Positions 1-9,184 are shown, numbered from the stretch's first letter. The stretch: 64,000 nt of DNA from Paracoccus liaowanqingii (GCF_004683865.2 NZ_CP040758.1:18442-82441), one strand, 5' to 3'. The notes: generated by a model from the sequence alone, not told the origin. Numbers and translations: made by a program.

Positions 1-1
1 C

Positions 2-253
2 TCCATTCGTCATCACACCGATCCTCAGACCCATTTCATCGGCCCTGATCCAAAGTTCTATTCAAAGATCTACCAGATGGGCAATCTGGACGAGCTGGCC
101 TCAGATCTGTCCCTGAAATCCGGCATAGAATTGGATCTGCCCCATGCTCAGAATGGCGGCGAGAAGATCAATCCTCGCGAGCTGTCCGCAGATTTGCTCG
201 ACAGGATCCGCGAGTTCTACCGCAAGGATTACGAGGCCTACAACTTCGTCTGA
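2..253 (+). CDS. C-terminal part of a sulfotransferase-family protein (cut by window start)
   Basis: The frame is open from the first bases to a TGA at 251-253 and gives the last 83 residues of a protein. The tail contains DPQTHFIG, a run resembling GNLDELASDL, and ends in DRIREFYRKDYEAYNF. This layout (a conserved PQ-containing segment, then a predicted helix, then a YxxDYEaf end) is what family-2 type sulfotransferases of Rhodobacterales show at their C-terminus. Such enzymes move sulfate from PAPS to a glycan or other carbohydrate. The PAPS-binding N-terminus lies outside the window, so activity cannot be judged. It fits the glycan-related genes that follow. Family assignment is from pattern memory. 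Confidence 0.6.
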   Translation, partial: SIRHHTDPQTHFIGPDPKFYSKIYQMGNLDELASDLSLKSGIELDLPHAQNGGEKINPRELSADLLDRIREFYRKDYEAYNFV

Positions 254-273
254 CAGCGCAGCCGCGCTGTCAG
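250..273 (+). terminator. Stem-loop overlapping the sulfotransferase stop codon
   Basis: A perfect 10-bp stem (250-259 with 264-273) and a 4-base loop begin at the stop codon of the upstream gene. No strong T-run follows, so it may be a weak or Rho-assisted terminator, or an RNA-stabilising hairpin. Confidence 0.5.
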
Positions 274-410
274 CAATGGTGGTGGACCAGCCGCACCCTG
301 AGATACCTTGGATCACGACCAATCCTCGGCAGCGACGCGTTCCACGGGGCCTTGGCGCGCAAAATTCGCCTTGGATTCATGACGGGGATCAGAGGTAGTA
401 GCTGGGCGGC

Positions 411-702
411 ATGAGCTCACTTCCGAAGACGGTCTACAAGACCACGAACTAGTATGGCTATAACCAGGCGCTGAGGCAGCGTGGATCGCTGACGGTCAGG
501 TTTGATCCGGCAGTGAAGTGGGAAGCTGCGCCCTCCGGGAGGCGTGGCCGCCAACAGACCTACAGCACTGCAGCCATCCAGATGTGCCTGACGATCAAAG
601 TCCTCTTTGGCATGGCGCTTCGGCAAACGACGGGGTTCGTCACAAGCCTGCTGAAGCTGGCCGGTCGCGACTGGTCTGTGCCCAATTTAAGCACTTTGCT
701 AA
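411..702 (+). pseudogene. N-terminal remnant of an IS5-family transposase
   Basis: The reading frame from ATG 411 resembles the start of the IS5-family transposase that is complete at 11162-12082 (KTTN, alkQRGSL, IKVLFGMALRQTTGFVTSLL, VPNLSTL). An in-frame TAG at 450-452 breaks it. The similarity stops after the STL residues, where normally CRRQ or an equivalent follows. All three DDE residues would lie downstream and are absent, so this is a dead fragment. Confidence 0.8.
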
Positions 703-730
703 TGACTGGTCCGAATTCCTGCGACCACCT

Positions 731-764
731 TTGCCGTCGGAAAGCGGTCACATCATCAATGCCC
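731..764 (-). repeat. Orphan end of an IS110-type element
   Basis: Read on the minus strand, this 34-base stretch matches the left end of the IS110 remnant at about 15184-15217 (shared GATGATGTGACCGC and CGACGGCA blocks, a few mismatches). It sits at the point where the IS5 remnant loses similarity, so one IS probably inserted into another and most of both was then lost. Confidence 0.6.
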
Positions 765-927
765 ATCGACTGTTACATGTACCCGCTGTAATAGTAAAAA
801 ATATTGAGATTCTTGTTAAAGGTGAGTCATGGCAGCTTGGCGCTGAACAAATGTTCAGCTTGGTATGCCGCAGCCTGTGCATCTAGCCGAAGAATTCGTC
901 TAGGTCATTTTAAATGGAGAACAGGAT

Positions 928-2043
928 TTGGATATAAATTTGAATGAATATGGTATTCCTCATCCTGACACCGGCTGGTCTAGGGGCAGAACTGTCATTG
1001 AGAATGCAGTGTTCGCTCCGCCTGTTGACGACTTTGGACCGTACCCTACTTGCGGCGTGTTTGATAAAAACGGTGACGTTCCTACCGCTGCTCATTGGCG
1101 TGAAAATAAAAGAGTATCACAACCGGTTTGTGAAAGGCCGAAACCGACCGCATACTTGTCAGGAACCCACATATATGGCGGCTTCCTGTTCGGCCACTTC
1201 GGCCACTTCTTAGTTGAGTCCCTGACGCGTCTATGGGTTACGGATGAACCATATGCTAAAAGTTTCCTGTTTATGCCGAGGCGCGAGAACTGCAAGTCAT
1301 TCAGATCGTACCAAACAGCCATGCTTGACATTCTTGCGCCTGATGTTCCTGCTCAACTTGTTTCACAAGCTGTCGAGGTAGAACGTTTAATAATCCCTGG
1401 GCAGGCATTTGGTTTAGGTGCCATATCTCGGGGGACACCTGAGTTTAGAAGCATGCTGCGGGCGAGGATGTCTAAACTACCTACAAACGGCCCAAAAAAA
1501 ATATATATTTCGCGCACTCTTCATAGCGCGGTTGGGGGTGTGCTTAACGAAGAAATTCTCGAAGAGAACTTTGCCGAGAACGGCTATACTATAATGCATC
1601 CTCAAAAAATGAGCATTAGCGAGCAATTAATTTGGTATAATTCAGCTGAATATATTGTAGGCGTGGACAGTTCTGCATTTCATCTTTATGCATTTGTCGG
1701 CCGACCTGACCAAAAAGTCGCGTTAATTTTGCGTCGAAACGTTGACGCTGTAAGTCATATTGTAAGTCAGATTGAAGGGATGATTGAGCGTCAACCGACG
1801 ATCATCAACTCTTTAGTAGCAGAATGGATGCCTGAAAGGTATAAATTCGGGTTTCATCAAAGTTTAGGCGAGGCTAATCATGATGATATCCGTATAAAAT
1901 TGATCTCTGAAGGCTTCTTGAAATCAGAGAAAAAATGGCGAGTTCCGACTTCAGATGAAGCATTGACTGCGGTAAGAATAGGAGAGAAATCTAAAGGCGA
2001 GACGCTTGTAAGACGAGTATTGCAAAAAAGAATATTCGCTTAA
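928..2043 (+). CDS. Glycosyltransferase family 61 protein
   Basis: This 371-residue protein carries the hallmarks of GT61 (DUF563) enzymes: GHFGHFLVESLTRLW near residue 90, KIYISR near 195, then an NEE-FxENGYxIxxPQ block, and AEYIVGVDSSAFHLYAFVG near 240, where many relatives have a GxHGA-type loop. Here the glycine-rich loop reads GVDSSAFHLY, so the usual HGA is missing. GT61 members add xylose, arabinose or other sugars; in bacteria they occur in capsule and LPS loci. The start is TTG 928, supported by GGAG at 916-919; the nearby ATG at 944 is in another frame. Base composition is more AT-rich than the later fusion genes. IS remnants on both sides suggest it arrived by transfer. Substrate unknown. 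Confidence 0.75.
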   Translation: MDINLNEYGIPHPDTGWSRGRTVIENAVFAPPVDDFGPYPTCGVFDKNGDVPTAAHWRENKRVSQPVCERPKPTAYLSGTHIYGGFLFGHFGHFLVESLTRLWVTDEPYAKSFLFMPRRENCKSFRSYQTAMLDILAPDVPAQLVSQAVEVERLIIPGQAFGLGAISRGTPEFRSMLRARMSKLPTNGPKKIYISRTLHSAVGGVLNEEILEENFAENGYTIMHPQKMSISEQLIWYNSAEYIVGVDSSAFHLYAFVGRPDQKVALILRRNVDAVSHIVSQIEGMIERQPTIINSLVAEWMPERYKFGFHQSLGEANHDDIRIKLISEGFLKSEKKWRVPTSDEALTAVRIGEKSKGETLVRRVLQKRIFA

Positions 2044-2054
2044 CGCGGCTTTGT

Positions 2055-3110
2055 TAAGTGTCCTATCCCGGATGATCACATAGACCCTCGCCGGATCGCG
2101 TTTTTCGCGGCAAGATCGATCCTGGGCGAGTTTCGGGACGAAAGGCGAGGATGCTGATCTCTCTTCACAAGCAGGCAGCGACGACACCGAAGATACGGGC
2201 CGCGATCCAAACAAGCACGGAGCCGACCTGGATGGTGGTGGCGCGCTACAGCATCTCGGAGCAGACGTTCTAGAAGTGGCGGAGCCGGAACAGCGTCCAT
2301 GACCGAAGCCGCACGCCGCACAGGTTTCAGTCGACGCTCACGCCCGCGCAAGAAGCTGTGGCAGTGGCACTGCGCAAGTTCCCTGCTGTTACCGCTGGAT
2401 GACCTGCTGTCGGTGGTGCGGGAGTTCCTGAACCCGGATGTCTCGCGCTCGGGGCTGGACCGCTGCCTGCGCCGGCATGGCGTGGGCAATCTGCGTGCGC
2501 TGAAACCTGCCCTGCCACGACCTGCACACGGGGCCTTCTAGGCCTTCAAGGCCTACGAGCCGGGCTACGTGCATGGTGACGTGAAATACCTGCCGCAGAT
2601 GGCCGACGAGGACCGGCGGCGATACCTGTTCGTGGCTATCGACCGCGCCACGCGATGGGTCTTCGTGCACATCTACCCAGCCAAGACTGCTGCCAACGCC
2701 CGCCGTTTTCTGAGGGATCTGGAACGCGACGCGCCGATGACGATCACCCGTGTGCTTACCAATAACGTCCTATGTTGAGACGGATTTGCCGATCGTCTGT
2801 TCGGACTTCGCCGCCGGGGGCCCACCGGCAACCACGATTTCGACCGCCTCTGCGCCGATCTCGATATCGAGCATTGCATGGCCCGGCGATACACCCGCAG
2901 ACCAATGGTAAGGTCGAAAGCTTTAGGCCGGATCGAGGACGTCCGCAGCGGCGAGGATCTAAAACAAACCATCCTGCGCTACGTCCGGCTCTACAACGGT
3001 CAGCTACCGCAATCAGTGCTGAAGGGCCGAAAGCCCATCGATGAGCTCGAAGACTGGCAGAAACAAAGGTCCGACCTGTCAGCCGGCGGCCTTATAATCA
3101 CGCGGAATGT
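2055..3110 (+). pseudogene. Degenerate IS481-family transposase
   Basis: Pieces in several frames reconstruct one IS481-type transposase: a HTH start (LHKQAATTPKIRAAIQAS), LLLPLDDLLSVVREFLNPDV, SRSGLDRCLRRHGVGNLRAL, then VKYLPQMADEDRRRYLFVAIDR and TRWVFV of the rve integrase core, and finally LRYVRLYNGQLPQSVLKGRKPID. An in-frame TAG separates the 2299 and 2569 segments, and further frameshifts lie near 2400 and 2780. The catalytic core is interrupted, so it is inactive. A second, shorter IS481 remnant is at 56690-56830 on the other strand. Confidence 0.85.
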
Positions 3111-3213
3111 GACATCTATAAAATATCAATGTGATTGCACCCTTGCACAGCTCTCGCGAGAATGGCAATACTTCATAGTATCTTATCTAAATTGGGCTCC
3201 GTAGGTTATATAA

Positions 3214-3516
3214 ATGACTAAAATTTTTACTAATAAAAATTATTCTAAAATATATTTGCATGCCGCAACACGTGGTTCGTCGCGACCCTTAGTGATTTAT
3301 TTTAAGATTCGGCCTAGCGGGAAGGTATTATTTGGAGTAGGGAGTAAAGTTATTTCAAATCTTAAAAATAATACTGCTTGCGTATTCAAAAAATTAAGAA
3401 TTCAATATCGAGAATTGAGTAAGAAAAATTTCCTCACCCCGGTAAAAAGTAAAATTGATGATCGAGATGTAGTGACTTACGGGTCAGGCCTTGGAGGTTA
3501 TGGTGTTTTCTCATGA
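3214..3516 (+). pseudogene. Truncated alpha/beta-hydrolase, cut just after its nucleophile elbow
   Basis: An AT-rich 100-residue frame starts at ATG 3214 and ends with DVVTYGSGLGGYGVFS. The GxSxGGYG motif is the nucleophile elbow of the hydrolase domain found in the next two genes and at 20511. The expected FSPQ strand, Asp and His that follow the elbow in those proteins are missing, because a much more GC-rich gene starts inside the motif. The simplest reading is that recombination replaced the 3-prime part of an older hydrolase gene with the glycosyltransferase-hydrolase gene. The peptide could still be made but would lack most of a catalytic triad. Alternatively it is a chance resemblance in a short hypothetical ORF. 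Confidence 0.5.
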
Positions 3517-5740
3517 ACGCCCTGCCCTAGACCAACCAAATCCTTGGGCATCGAATGCGGTCCGAACAGTCGTCACGACCGTCAAGAACGAAGCGCCGTT
3601 CCTTCTGGAATGGTTGTGCTATCACCGGCTAATCGGGTTCAACCGCTTCGTTATTTATTCGAACGACTGCACCGACGGCACGCATGAGATGCTGCGTCTG
3701 TTGAACGATGCCGGTCTGGTCCATCACTATGACAACAGTTCACCGTCTCCTAACGCTCACCAGGATCCGCAACGGCGAGCCTACGCTCGTGCTATGGCTC
3801 TTTCCGAAGTGACGACAAGCGATTGGGTTGCCGTGTTGGACGGAGACGAATTTTTCACTATCAATGCGGGCGAAGGAACGCTTGACGATCTGTTTCATGC
3901 CCTTCCCCCACGTACGGATGCAGTGGCCGCACAATGGCGTATTTTCGGGAATAATGAAGTCATTCTTTTTCATGCCGATGAATTGCAAATCACCCAATTT
4001 TGTATGGCCTCTCCCAAGGAGATTCATTTCTTCTATAGCCAATTAGCGGTGAAATCTCTTTTCAGGCCCTACCCTGTTCAACAACTGGGGGTGCATCGGC
4101 CAGTATTCAAAATAAATTTTGGAACGCCAGAGAAACCAATCATGTTTGTCAACGGCTCTGGTGCAGATGTAACCAACCGGTTTCTTCAGCGGAGTTGGTG
4201 CATGGATCATGATATGTCGGGCTTCGATCTGTGCCACGTCAATCATTACATGATCCGATCCAGCGAAGTGTTCCTGATGAAGCGGTGGCGCGGCACCGCC
4301 AACAGCTCAAACGTGGAACGGATCAATTTCGATTATTTTAACAGGTATAATATGAATGTGGTCCCTGAAACGGGAATCACCCGTTGGGCGGACCGCGTCA
4401 CCGCCGCCCGTTCGGATCTGATCCGTCAAATTCCCGAGTTGGGACGCTTACAGGCGGCGGCAGGAGAGACTTATCGCGCCCAGATCGACATGCTCAAGGC
4501 GCAACTGAAGGCCGAAGCCCCCGACCAGTATGAACTTCTGTTCAATCCTGAAGCGCAGCGTCGAGATACGGCGCGGCGCCAGGAAGAGCTGGAAAGTATG
4601 CTGACCAGACAAAAGAAGCGCGCCGCCGCTGAGATCGAGGACGCCTCGGCGGCGGCGGCACAGCCGCGCCATATAAGGGCCTCGCCCATCCTTCTTGCAC
4701 CGCTGACCTCCGAGACGCTGGTGCCGGTCATGCCCCTGCTGTCGATGACCCCTTGGGCAACCCTGCCCGATGACCCGCTAGACGTCGCGCGGACCCGCAT
4801 CGCCGCCGCGGACCCTCAGCCGCAGGGCGCCCAGTCCGCGGACCTTCCGCCCCAATGGCTGATCGATCTGCGCCGCTCGCCCTACAAGCGCGGCTTTTAT
4901 CATTCGGAAGAAGAATTTGCCGCCCTGCATGTCGAACGCAAGCGGGCACATCTGTTTGTCACCTTCGACAATCTCTCGCAAGTGGGCCTGACCGGGATCG
5001 ATCGCGATGCCTGGGGCTATGAATTTGGGCGCAAGTCGGATTGGTCGCAGCTGGGCATCTTCGCGTTCCGGGCCAACTGGTTCCGCAACCCGCTTCTGTT
5101 CGATTACCTGCGCCAGCTGCGCGATGCGAAGCTATTCGAGCGCTATCAAACGGTGACATTCTCGGGCACCTCAATGGGGGCCTATGCCGCCTGTGCCTTC
5201 TCGTCGTTGGTGCCTGGCGCCCAGGTCATCGCCTTTTCGCCGCAATCGACCCTGTCGGCCGGCCTCGTCCCCTGGGAGGGCCGGTTTCCCTCGGGGCGGG
5301 CCGCCGACTGGCGGGGCGATTTCAGCGATGCCACGACCGAGACGGCCGGAGCCAGCCGGGTCTTCCTGATCTACGACCCCCTGGACGAGAATGACCGCGC
5401 CCATGCCGAGCGGTTCGCGGGCGACAACATCACGCATCTTCGCGCTCCGATGGCAGGCCACAAGACGGCCCTGCGGCTGCGCCAAGCCGATCTTCTTAGT
5501 AAGGTGGTCCGCGGACTGGCCATGGACGGCCTGAGCCCGAAAGATTTCCGGGCCCTGTATCGCTCGGCCCGGATGCAACCCTGGTACCTCAACGCCCTGG
5601 GACATCGGCTGGCCGCGCGCGGTCGCAGCGACTGGCTGTCGCGCCTGGCGCAGATCGCGCGTCAGAACGGGCGCCCCAATGTCGCCAAGAACATGGAGAT
5701 CAGCGCGCGTCCTGCGTCAGCCGCGAATGTCATGCCCTAG
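3491..5740 (+). CDS. Glycosyltransferase (GT2-like) fused to an alpha/beta-hydrolase domain
   Basis: This 749-residue protein has two domains. Residues about 23-300 are a GT-A glycosyltransferase of the Glyco_tranf_2_4 type: RTVVTTVKNEAPFLLEWL, then LDGDEFF with the DxD metal/nucleotide motif at about 117-119. Residues about 340-390 are charged and probably helical or coiled. Residues about 460-690 are an alpha/beta-hydrolase-like domain: LFVTFDNLSQVG, WGYEFGRKSDWSQLGI, the elbow GTSMGAY with Ser561, AFSPQSTLS, Asp629 in IYDPLDEN, and His657 in GHKTAL. Ser, Asp and His fall in the order of a classical triad. The start is uncertain (TTG 3491, ATG 3500 or GTG 3503). It lies 56 bases upstream of a paralogue. 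I infer that it adds a sugar and that the hydrolase domain cuts or transfers an ester on the same glycan; the fold call is from motifs only. Confidence 0.7.
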   Translation: MEVMVFSHERPALDQPNPWASNAVRTVVTTVKNEAPFLLEWLCYHRLIGFNRFVIYSNDCTDGTHEMLRLLNDAGLVHHYDNSSPSPNAHQDPQRRAYARAMALSEVTTSDWVAVLDGDEFFTINAGEGTLDDLFHALPPRTDAVAAQWRIFGNNEVILFHADELQITQFCMASPKEIHFFYSQLAVKSLFRPYPVQQLGVHRPVFKINFGTPEKPIMFVNGSGADVTNRFLQRSWCMDHDMSGFDLCHVNHYMIRSSEVFLMKRWRGTANSSNVERINFDYFNRYNMNVVPETGITRWADRVTAARSDLIRQIPELGRLQAAAGETYRAQIDMLKAQLKAEAPDQYELLFNPEAQRRDTARRQEELESMLTRQKKRAAAEIEDASAAAAQPRHIRASPILLAPLTSETLVPVMPLLSMTPWATLPDDPLDVARTRIAAADPQPQGAQSADLPPQWLIDLRRSPYKRGFYHSEEEFAALHVERKRAHLFVTFDNLSQVGLTGIDRDAWGYEFGRKSDWSQLGIFAFRANWFRNPLLFDYLRQLRDAKLFERYQTVTFSGTSMGAYAACAFSSLVPGAQVIAFSPQSTLSAGLVPWEGRFPSGRAADWRGDFSDATTETAGASRVFLIYDPLDENDRAHAERFAGDNITHLRAPMAGHKTALRLRQADLLSKVVRGLAMDGLSPKDFRALYRSARMQPWYLNALGHRLAARGRSDWLSRLAQIARQNGRPNVAKNMEISARPASAANVMP

Positions 5741-5796
5741 GGTTGCAAGACCGGCCTTCCGGATGCACGCTGATCCCTCAATTTCGAAAGCCCCAG

Positions 5797-7923
5797 ATGC
5801 CCGTCCAGAATGCCTCCCGGCCCGATGATATCGCCCTTCCCGATATTGCGCTGCACATGCTGATGAACGACAGCGCACCGCTGCTGCTGGATTGGGTGCT
5901 GCATCACCGGCATGTCGGATTTCGGCGCATCATCGTGCATGGCGACGGGGCCAATCCTCAGGCCACCGCCTTGGCCGAGGCCTTGGCCGGGGCCGGACTA
6001 ATTGCGTTCATCCCGACCGACCGTCCGGGGATCGCCCAGGTCAATGCACGCCAGATCCGCGCCATGGCCGACGCCCTCAGGATCGAGACGGATCTGGGCA
6101 CGGATTTCCTGCTCTGGCTTCAGCCCGAGGACCTTCTAGTTGTGGATACCGGGGGCGGCCATCTGGCCGACCTAGCGGCACAACTGGACCACTTTCCCGA
6201 CATCCTCAGCCTGACGGTGCAGGTGGCAGGCGGATCTGGAGAGTACCGCTATGTCGACGCCGCCCTGCCGGATCGCTTCAAGCGGGGCACGGGTGGGGCC
6301 AAGGGACCCATGCTGTATTCCACACCCCTGCGCACAATCTTTCGTCCCCATCTGGCCAAGACGCTTCAGGTAGCGCGCCCGCAGCTCAAGCCCAAGTTCG
6401 CCCGCGGTAAGGAAAGCGTCACCTGGCTAAACGGTGCCGGCGAGGATGTCGGGGATCGCTATCTGCAGAAAGGCTGGATGGCGCCTCCGGAACAGCCCGG
6501 TCTGGGCTTCGGCCATGTCATGTCCTTCATGGCCCAGGACCGCGAGACCTTTCTACTGCGCCGGACGGGGTCTGGCGAAGTGCTGCCCTTCATCACGCCG
6601 AACCATCTGTCCGGCGTGATGCAGCAATACCAGCGGATCGATTTCAACCGGACCGAGGTGGGCGCGGCAGTGCCCGACCCCCAGGGTCCGGCAGCGCGGC
6701 GCGCGGCCTTTCTGACCGATCGCCCTGAGATCACGCAATGCCACGAGGACGTGGTGGCCGAGTTTTCCGGTCGGCTGGACCGCTTGCTGCCCCGGCAGGA
6801 TCCCAAGGCCGTCGACCTCATCTCGGCATATCTGGCCGGAGGGAGAATCACGGCGACGGAATTCGACTGGCCCGTCCCCTTCGGCATTCCCACCACCCCT
6901 CCGGCTCTGTCGGAAACGGATTCGGCCTGGGCCGAACGACTGACCCGCCCCGCGGACAATACCGCCGTCGAGGCCGATGATTGGGTCGATACGGAGGGCG
7001 AGTACGAGGCAGCCCCCGCGCGTCCCGCCCCATCCGATGCCGTGCTGGTCGAGGCCCCGGCCTGGCTGTCGGATCTGCGCCTCTCTGGTCAGGCGCATGG
7101 CTTCTACCACTCCATGCCGAACTACGCCTGCACCTATGTTGCGCGCAGCCGCGAGCATCTGCTCGTGTCTTTCGACAACCTCGCATCGGTCCGGGAAAAC
7201 CCCGTGTCCCGCGAGCCCTGGGGCTACAACTTCGTTCGCAAGGAGGGCTGGTCCCATCTGGGGATCCTGTCCTATGTGCCGGGCTGGTTTCGCGACATTA
7301 ACCTGCACCGCTATCTTCTCTCGCTCCGCGACAGCGGGTTCTTCGAACAGTTCGATCAAGTGACGATGTTCGGCACCTCGATGGGAGGTTACGGCGCCGC
7401 TGCCTTCGCCTCGCTGGCCCCGGGATGCCGGGTGGCGGCCTTCTCACCGCAATCAACGCTTTCTCCCCAACTGGCGGCTTGGGATCAGCGTTATCCGACG
7501 GGAAAACACGCCAAATGGGACGGCCTGTTCGTGGATGCCGCGGTCGAATCGCGCCATGCCGCGCAGGTCTGGCTATTCTACGATCCCGCTGTCCCACATG
7601 ACCTGCGCCACGTCCGGCGCTTCGATGCAGAGAACGTCATTCCCGTGCCCCTGCGACACGCCGATCACAAGACGGCGCTGATGCTGAAAAGCGGGCGCAT
7701 TCTCAGCAGCGTCATGCGCGATATCGTCCATGGTCATGCGACCCTGGCTGGGACCATGAAGGCCTATCGGGCCTGCCGCACCCTGCCGGAATATGTCGAA
7801 AGCCTGAAAGCGAAAGCCAAGCGGACAGGTGGCGCAGGGCGGGTCAAGCGGATCGACCGCGCCTTGGGGCAATTGCGCAATCTCGAAAATTCGCAATATT
7901 TTGCCAAGAATATCTCTTTATAA
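5797..7923 (+). CDS. Second glycosyltransferase-like/alpha-beta-hydrolase fusion, transferase half degenerate
   Basis: This is a paralogue of the preceding gene with the same two-domain order, 708 residues from ATG 5797 (an in-frame TTG at 5743 is the other candidate). The hydrolase half is highly similar: FYHSMPNYACTYV, LLVSFDNLASV, WGYNFVRKEGWSHLGI, the elbow FGTSMGGYGA (serine at codon 528 from ATG 5797), AFSPQSTLSPQLAAWDQRYP, WLFYDPAVP and ADHKTALML. The N-terminal half keeps the frame of the transferase (LLLDWVLHHRHVGF), but where the neighbour has LDGDEFF this one has LQPEDLLVV. The DxD motif is therefore lost. The transferase half may be a structural partner rather than an enzyme, while the hydrolase triad looks intact. 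The two genes are likely cotranscribed. Confidence 0.68.
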   Translation: MPVQNASRPDDIALPDIALHMLMNDSAPLLLDWVLHHRHVGFRRIIVHGDGANPQATALAEALAGAGLIAFIPTDRPGIAQVNARQIRAMADALRIETDLGTDFLLWLQPEDLLVVDTGGGHLADLAAQLDHFPDILSLTVQVAGGSGEYRYVDAALPDRFKRGTGGAKGPMLYSTPLRTIFRPHLAKTLQVARPQLKPKFARGKESVTWLNGAGEDVGDRYLQKGWMAPPEQPGLGFGHVMSFMAQDRETFLLRRTGSGEVLPFITPNHLSGVMQQYQRIDFNRTEVGAAVPDPQGPAARRAAFLTDRPEITQCHEDVVAEFSGRLDRLLPRQDPKAVDLISAYLAGGRITATEFDWPVPFGIPTTPPALSETDSAWAERLTRPADNTAVEADDWVDTEGEYEAAPARPAPSDAVLVEAPAWLSDLRLSGQAHGFYHSMPNYACTYVARSREHLLVSFDNLASVRENPVSREPWGYNFVRKEGWSHLGILSYVPGWFRDINLHRYLLSLRDSGFFEQFDQVTMFGTSMGGYGAAAFASLAPGCRVAAFSPQSTLSPQLAAWDQRYPTGKHAKWDGLFVDAAVESRHAAQVWLFYDPAVPHDLRHVRRFDAENVIPVPLRHADHKTALMLKSGRILSSVMRDIVHGHATLAGTMKAYRACRTLPEYVESLKAKAKRTGGAGRVKRIDRALGQLRNLENSQYFAKNISL

Positions 7924-8055
7924 ATATACTAACTTATTTATTGCGATTTGCGCACTTTATATGCTTAAGGACAAGTAAAACTAAAATATTTTCTATTGCA
8001 AATAGCATCAAATTCTGAAAAAAGACCGGCCAGATTCATCGTTTACGGACACAGC

Positions 8056-8874
8056 ATGCAAGTTGTAGGTATTTGTCGATTTTCCCTGCTAGGTCGGGGT
8101 GACTGGGAGGTTTACCAGGGAGTAGCGGAAACTGAAATCAAAGAGATTGCTGCCCGACAATCGGCACTGCTGTTTGCACCGTCCCGGATGGAAAGCCGTC
8201 TTGCGACTTTTGAACATTTGACTCTTGCATCGCTGCAAGCGCAGACCGATAAGGATTTTATCTTCCTGGTTCTGGCGTCAGAAGACATGCCAGAGATTTA
8301 CCGGCAGCGGCTTTCCGACATCTGCAGCTCGGTCCCGCAGGTCATCCTGCGGTTCTTTCCGATGATCCATGTCGGAGATGCGCAGAAAGCTGTCTTTTCG
8401 GAGTTGTCTCTTGATCTGAAAGAGATGCTGCAATTCCGTCTGGATGACGACGATGCCGTCTGCACGACTTTCATTCAAAGCAAGCGAGAAATTGCAAGAC
8501 TTCTGGCCCCGCGGAAATTGCCGTTTTCCCTAAGCTTCCGCTCCGTGATGTATTGTTCCATCGGAGGGGAGTTCAAAGGAATATATTCCTGGGATTCTCC
8601 GTTCTTCAGTGCAGGTGTCGCTCTTTATCACCCCACTCGAAGCATATTCGGATTCGGTCATTATGCACTATCATGGCGATTTACCAGTGTCATCCTTGCA
8701 GACGGTATGTCGCTTGCAACCCATAACGGACATAACGATACCCAATTCAATGCCAGTAGAATTCGCCGGCAGAAATTTCTGAAGATGGATGAGAGCGCGG
8801 TGGCAAAAACTTGTGCAGAGCAGTTTCCCTTCCTGACCGCAGTCGGAAAAGAGCTTGCGGGCTTGCCTCTGTAA
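8056..8874 (+). CDS. Putative rhamnosyltransferase-family protein
   Basis: The protein resembles the Rhamno_transf family: it begins MQVVGICRFSLLGRGDW, then has SRMESRLATFEHLTLASLQAQTDKDF, and QFRLDDDDAV as the acidic nucleotide/metal motif, about where relatives have RLDSDDA. The ATG at 8056 fits the family start; a TTG at 7996 would add 20 residues that relatives do not usually have. It follows the hydrolase fusions on the same strand after 132 AT-rich bases. The name of the family comes from a general annotation; the sugar actually transferred is unknown. IS debris follows directly after it. Confidence 0.65.
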   Translation: MQVVGICRFSLLGRGDWEVYQGVAETEIKEIAARQSALLFAPSRMESRLATFEHLTLASLQAQTDKDFIFLVLASEDMPEIYRQRLSDICSSVPQVILRFFPMIHVGDAQKAVFSELSLDLKEMLQFRLDDDDAVCTTFIQSKREIARLLAPRKLPFSLSFRSVMYCSIGGEFKGIYSWDSPFFSAGVALYHPTRSIFGFGHYALSWRFTSVILADGMSLATHNGHNDTQFNASRIRRQKFLKMDESAVAKTCAEQFPFLTAVGKELAGLPL

Positions 8875-8954
8875 GGCGGGGATGTCGTCCAGCCCTCATG
8901 TGGCGTGGAAAGAGGTTTCCGGTCGTCCCTCAAGGTTGATCAGGACCTGACACG

Positions 8955-9180
8955 TAAACGATGGGGTGGACGCCCCCCCGGCGGCATCGAATGTGCCATG
9001 GTGGAGGGTGTTGAAACACCGCTACGGAAGGGGGCCGTGTCCCAGCAGTTGGTGTAGGAAGCCCCGCGCGGAGCCCGGCGTAGCGTAGCGCGCGGCCGGT
9101 GATGACGCTGGTGGTCACTGTCGATCTTCAGAATGGTTTGGGTTGCGAGACCTTGAATTAGATGGAGATGACGATGACCA
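8955..9180 (+). repeat. Two fused IS ends (an unknown element and the left end of an IS256 element)
   Basis: Bases 8958-8990, read on the minus strand, match 55685-55715 (GTCCACCCCATCG core), so both are ends of one element type. Bases 9036-9180 match the left end of the IS256 element at 39392-39540, including GTGTCCC, GGTGTAGGA, the GCGTAGCG repeat and the ATGACGATGACC start of its transposase. Similarity stops there, where an IS110 remnant begins. Confidence 0.6.
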
Positions 9181-9184
9181 CCTC

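Noticed and set aside
6553..7359. 268-codon minus-strand frame
   Set aside because: Antisense of the second fusion gene; no motif and no ribosome site.
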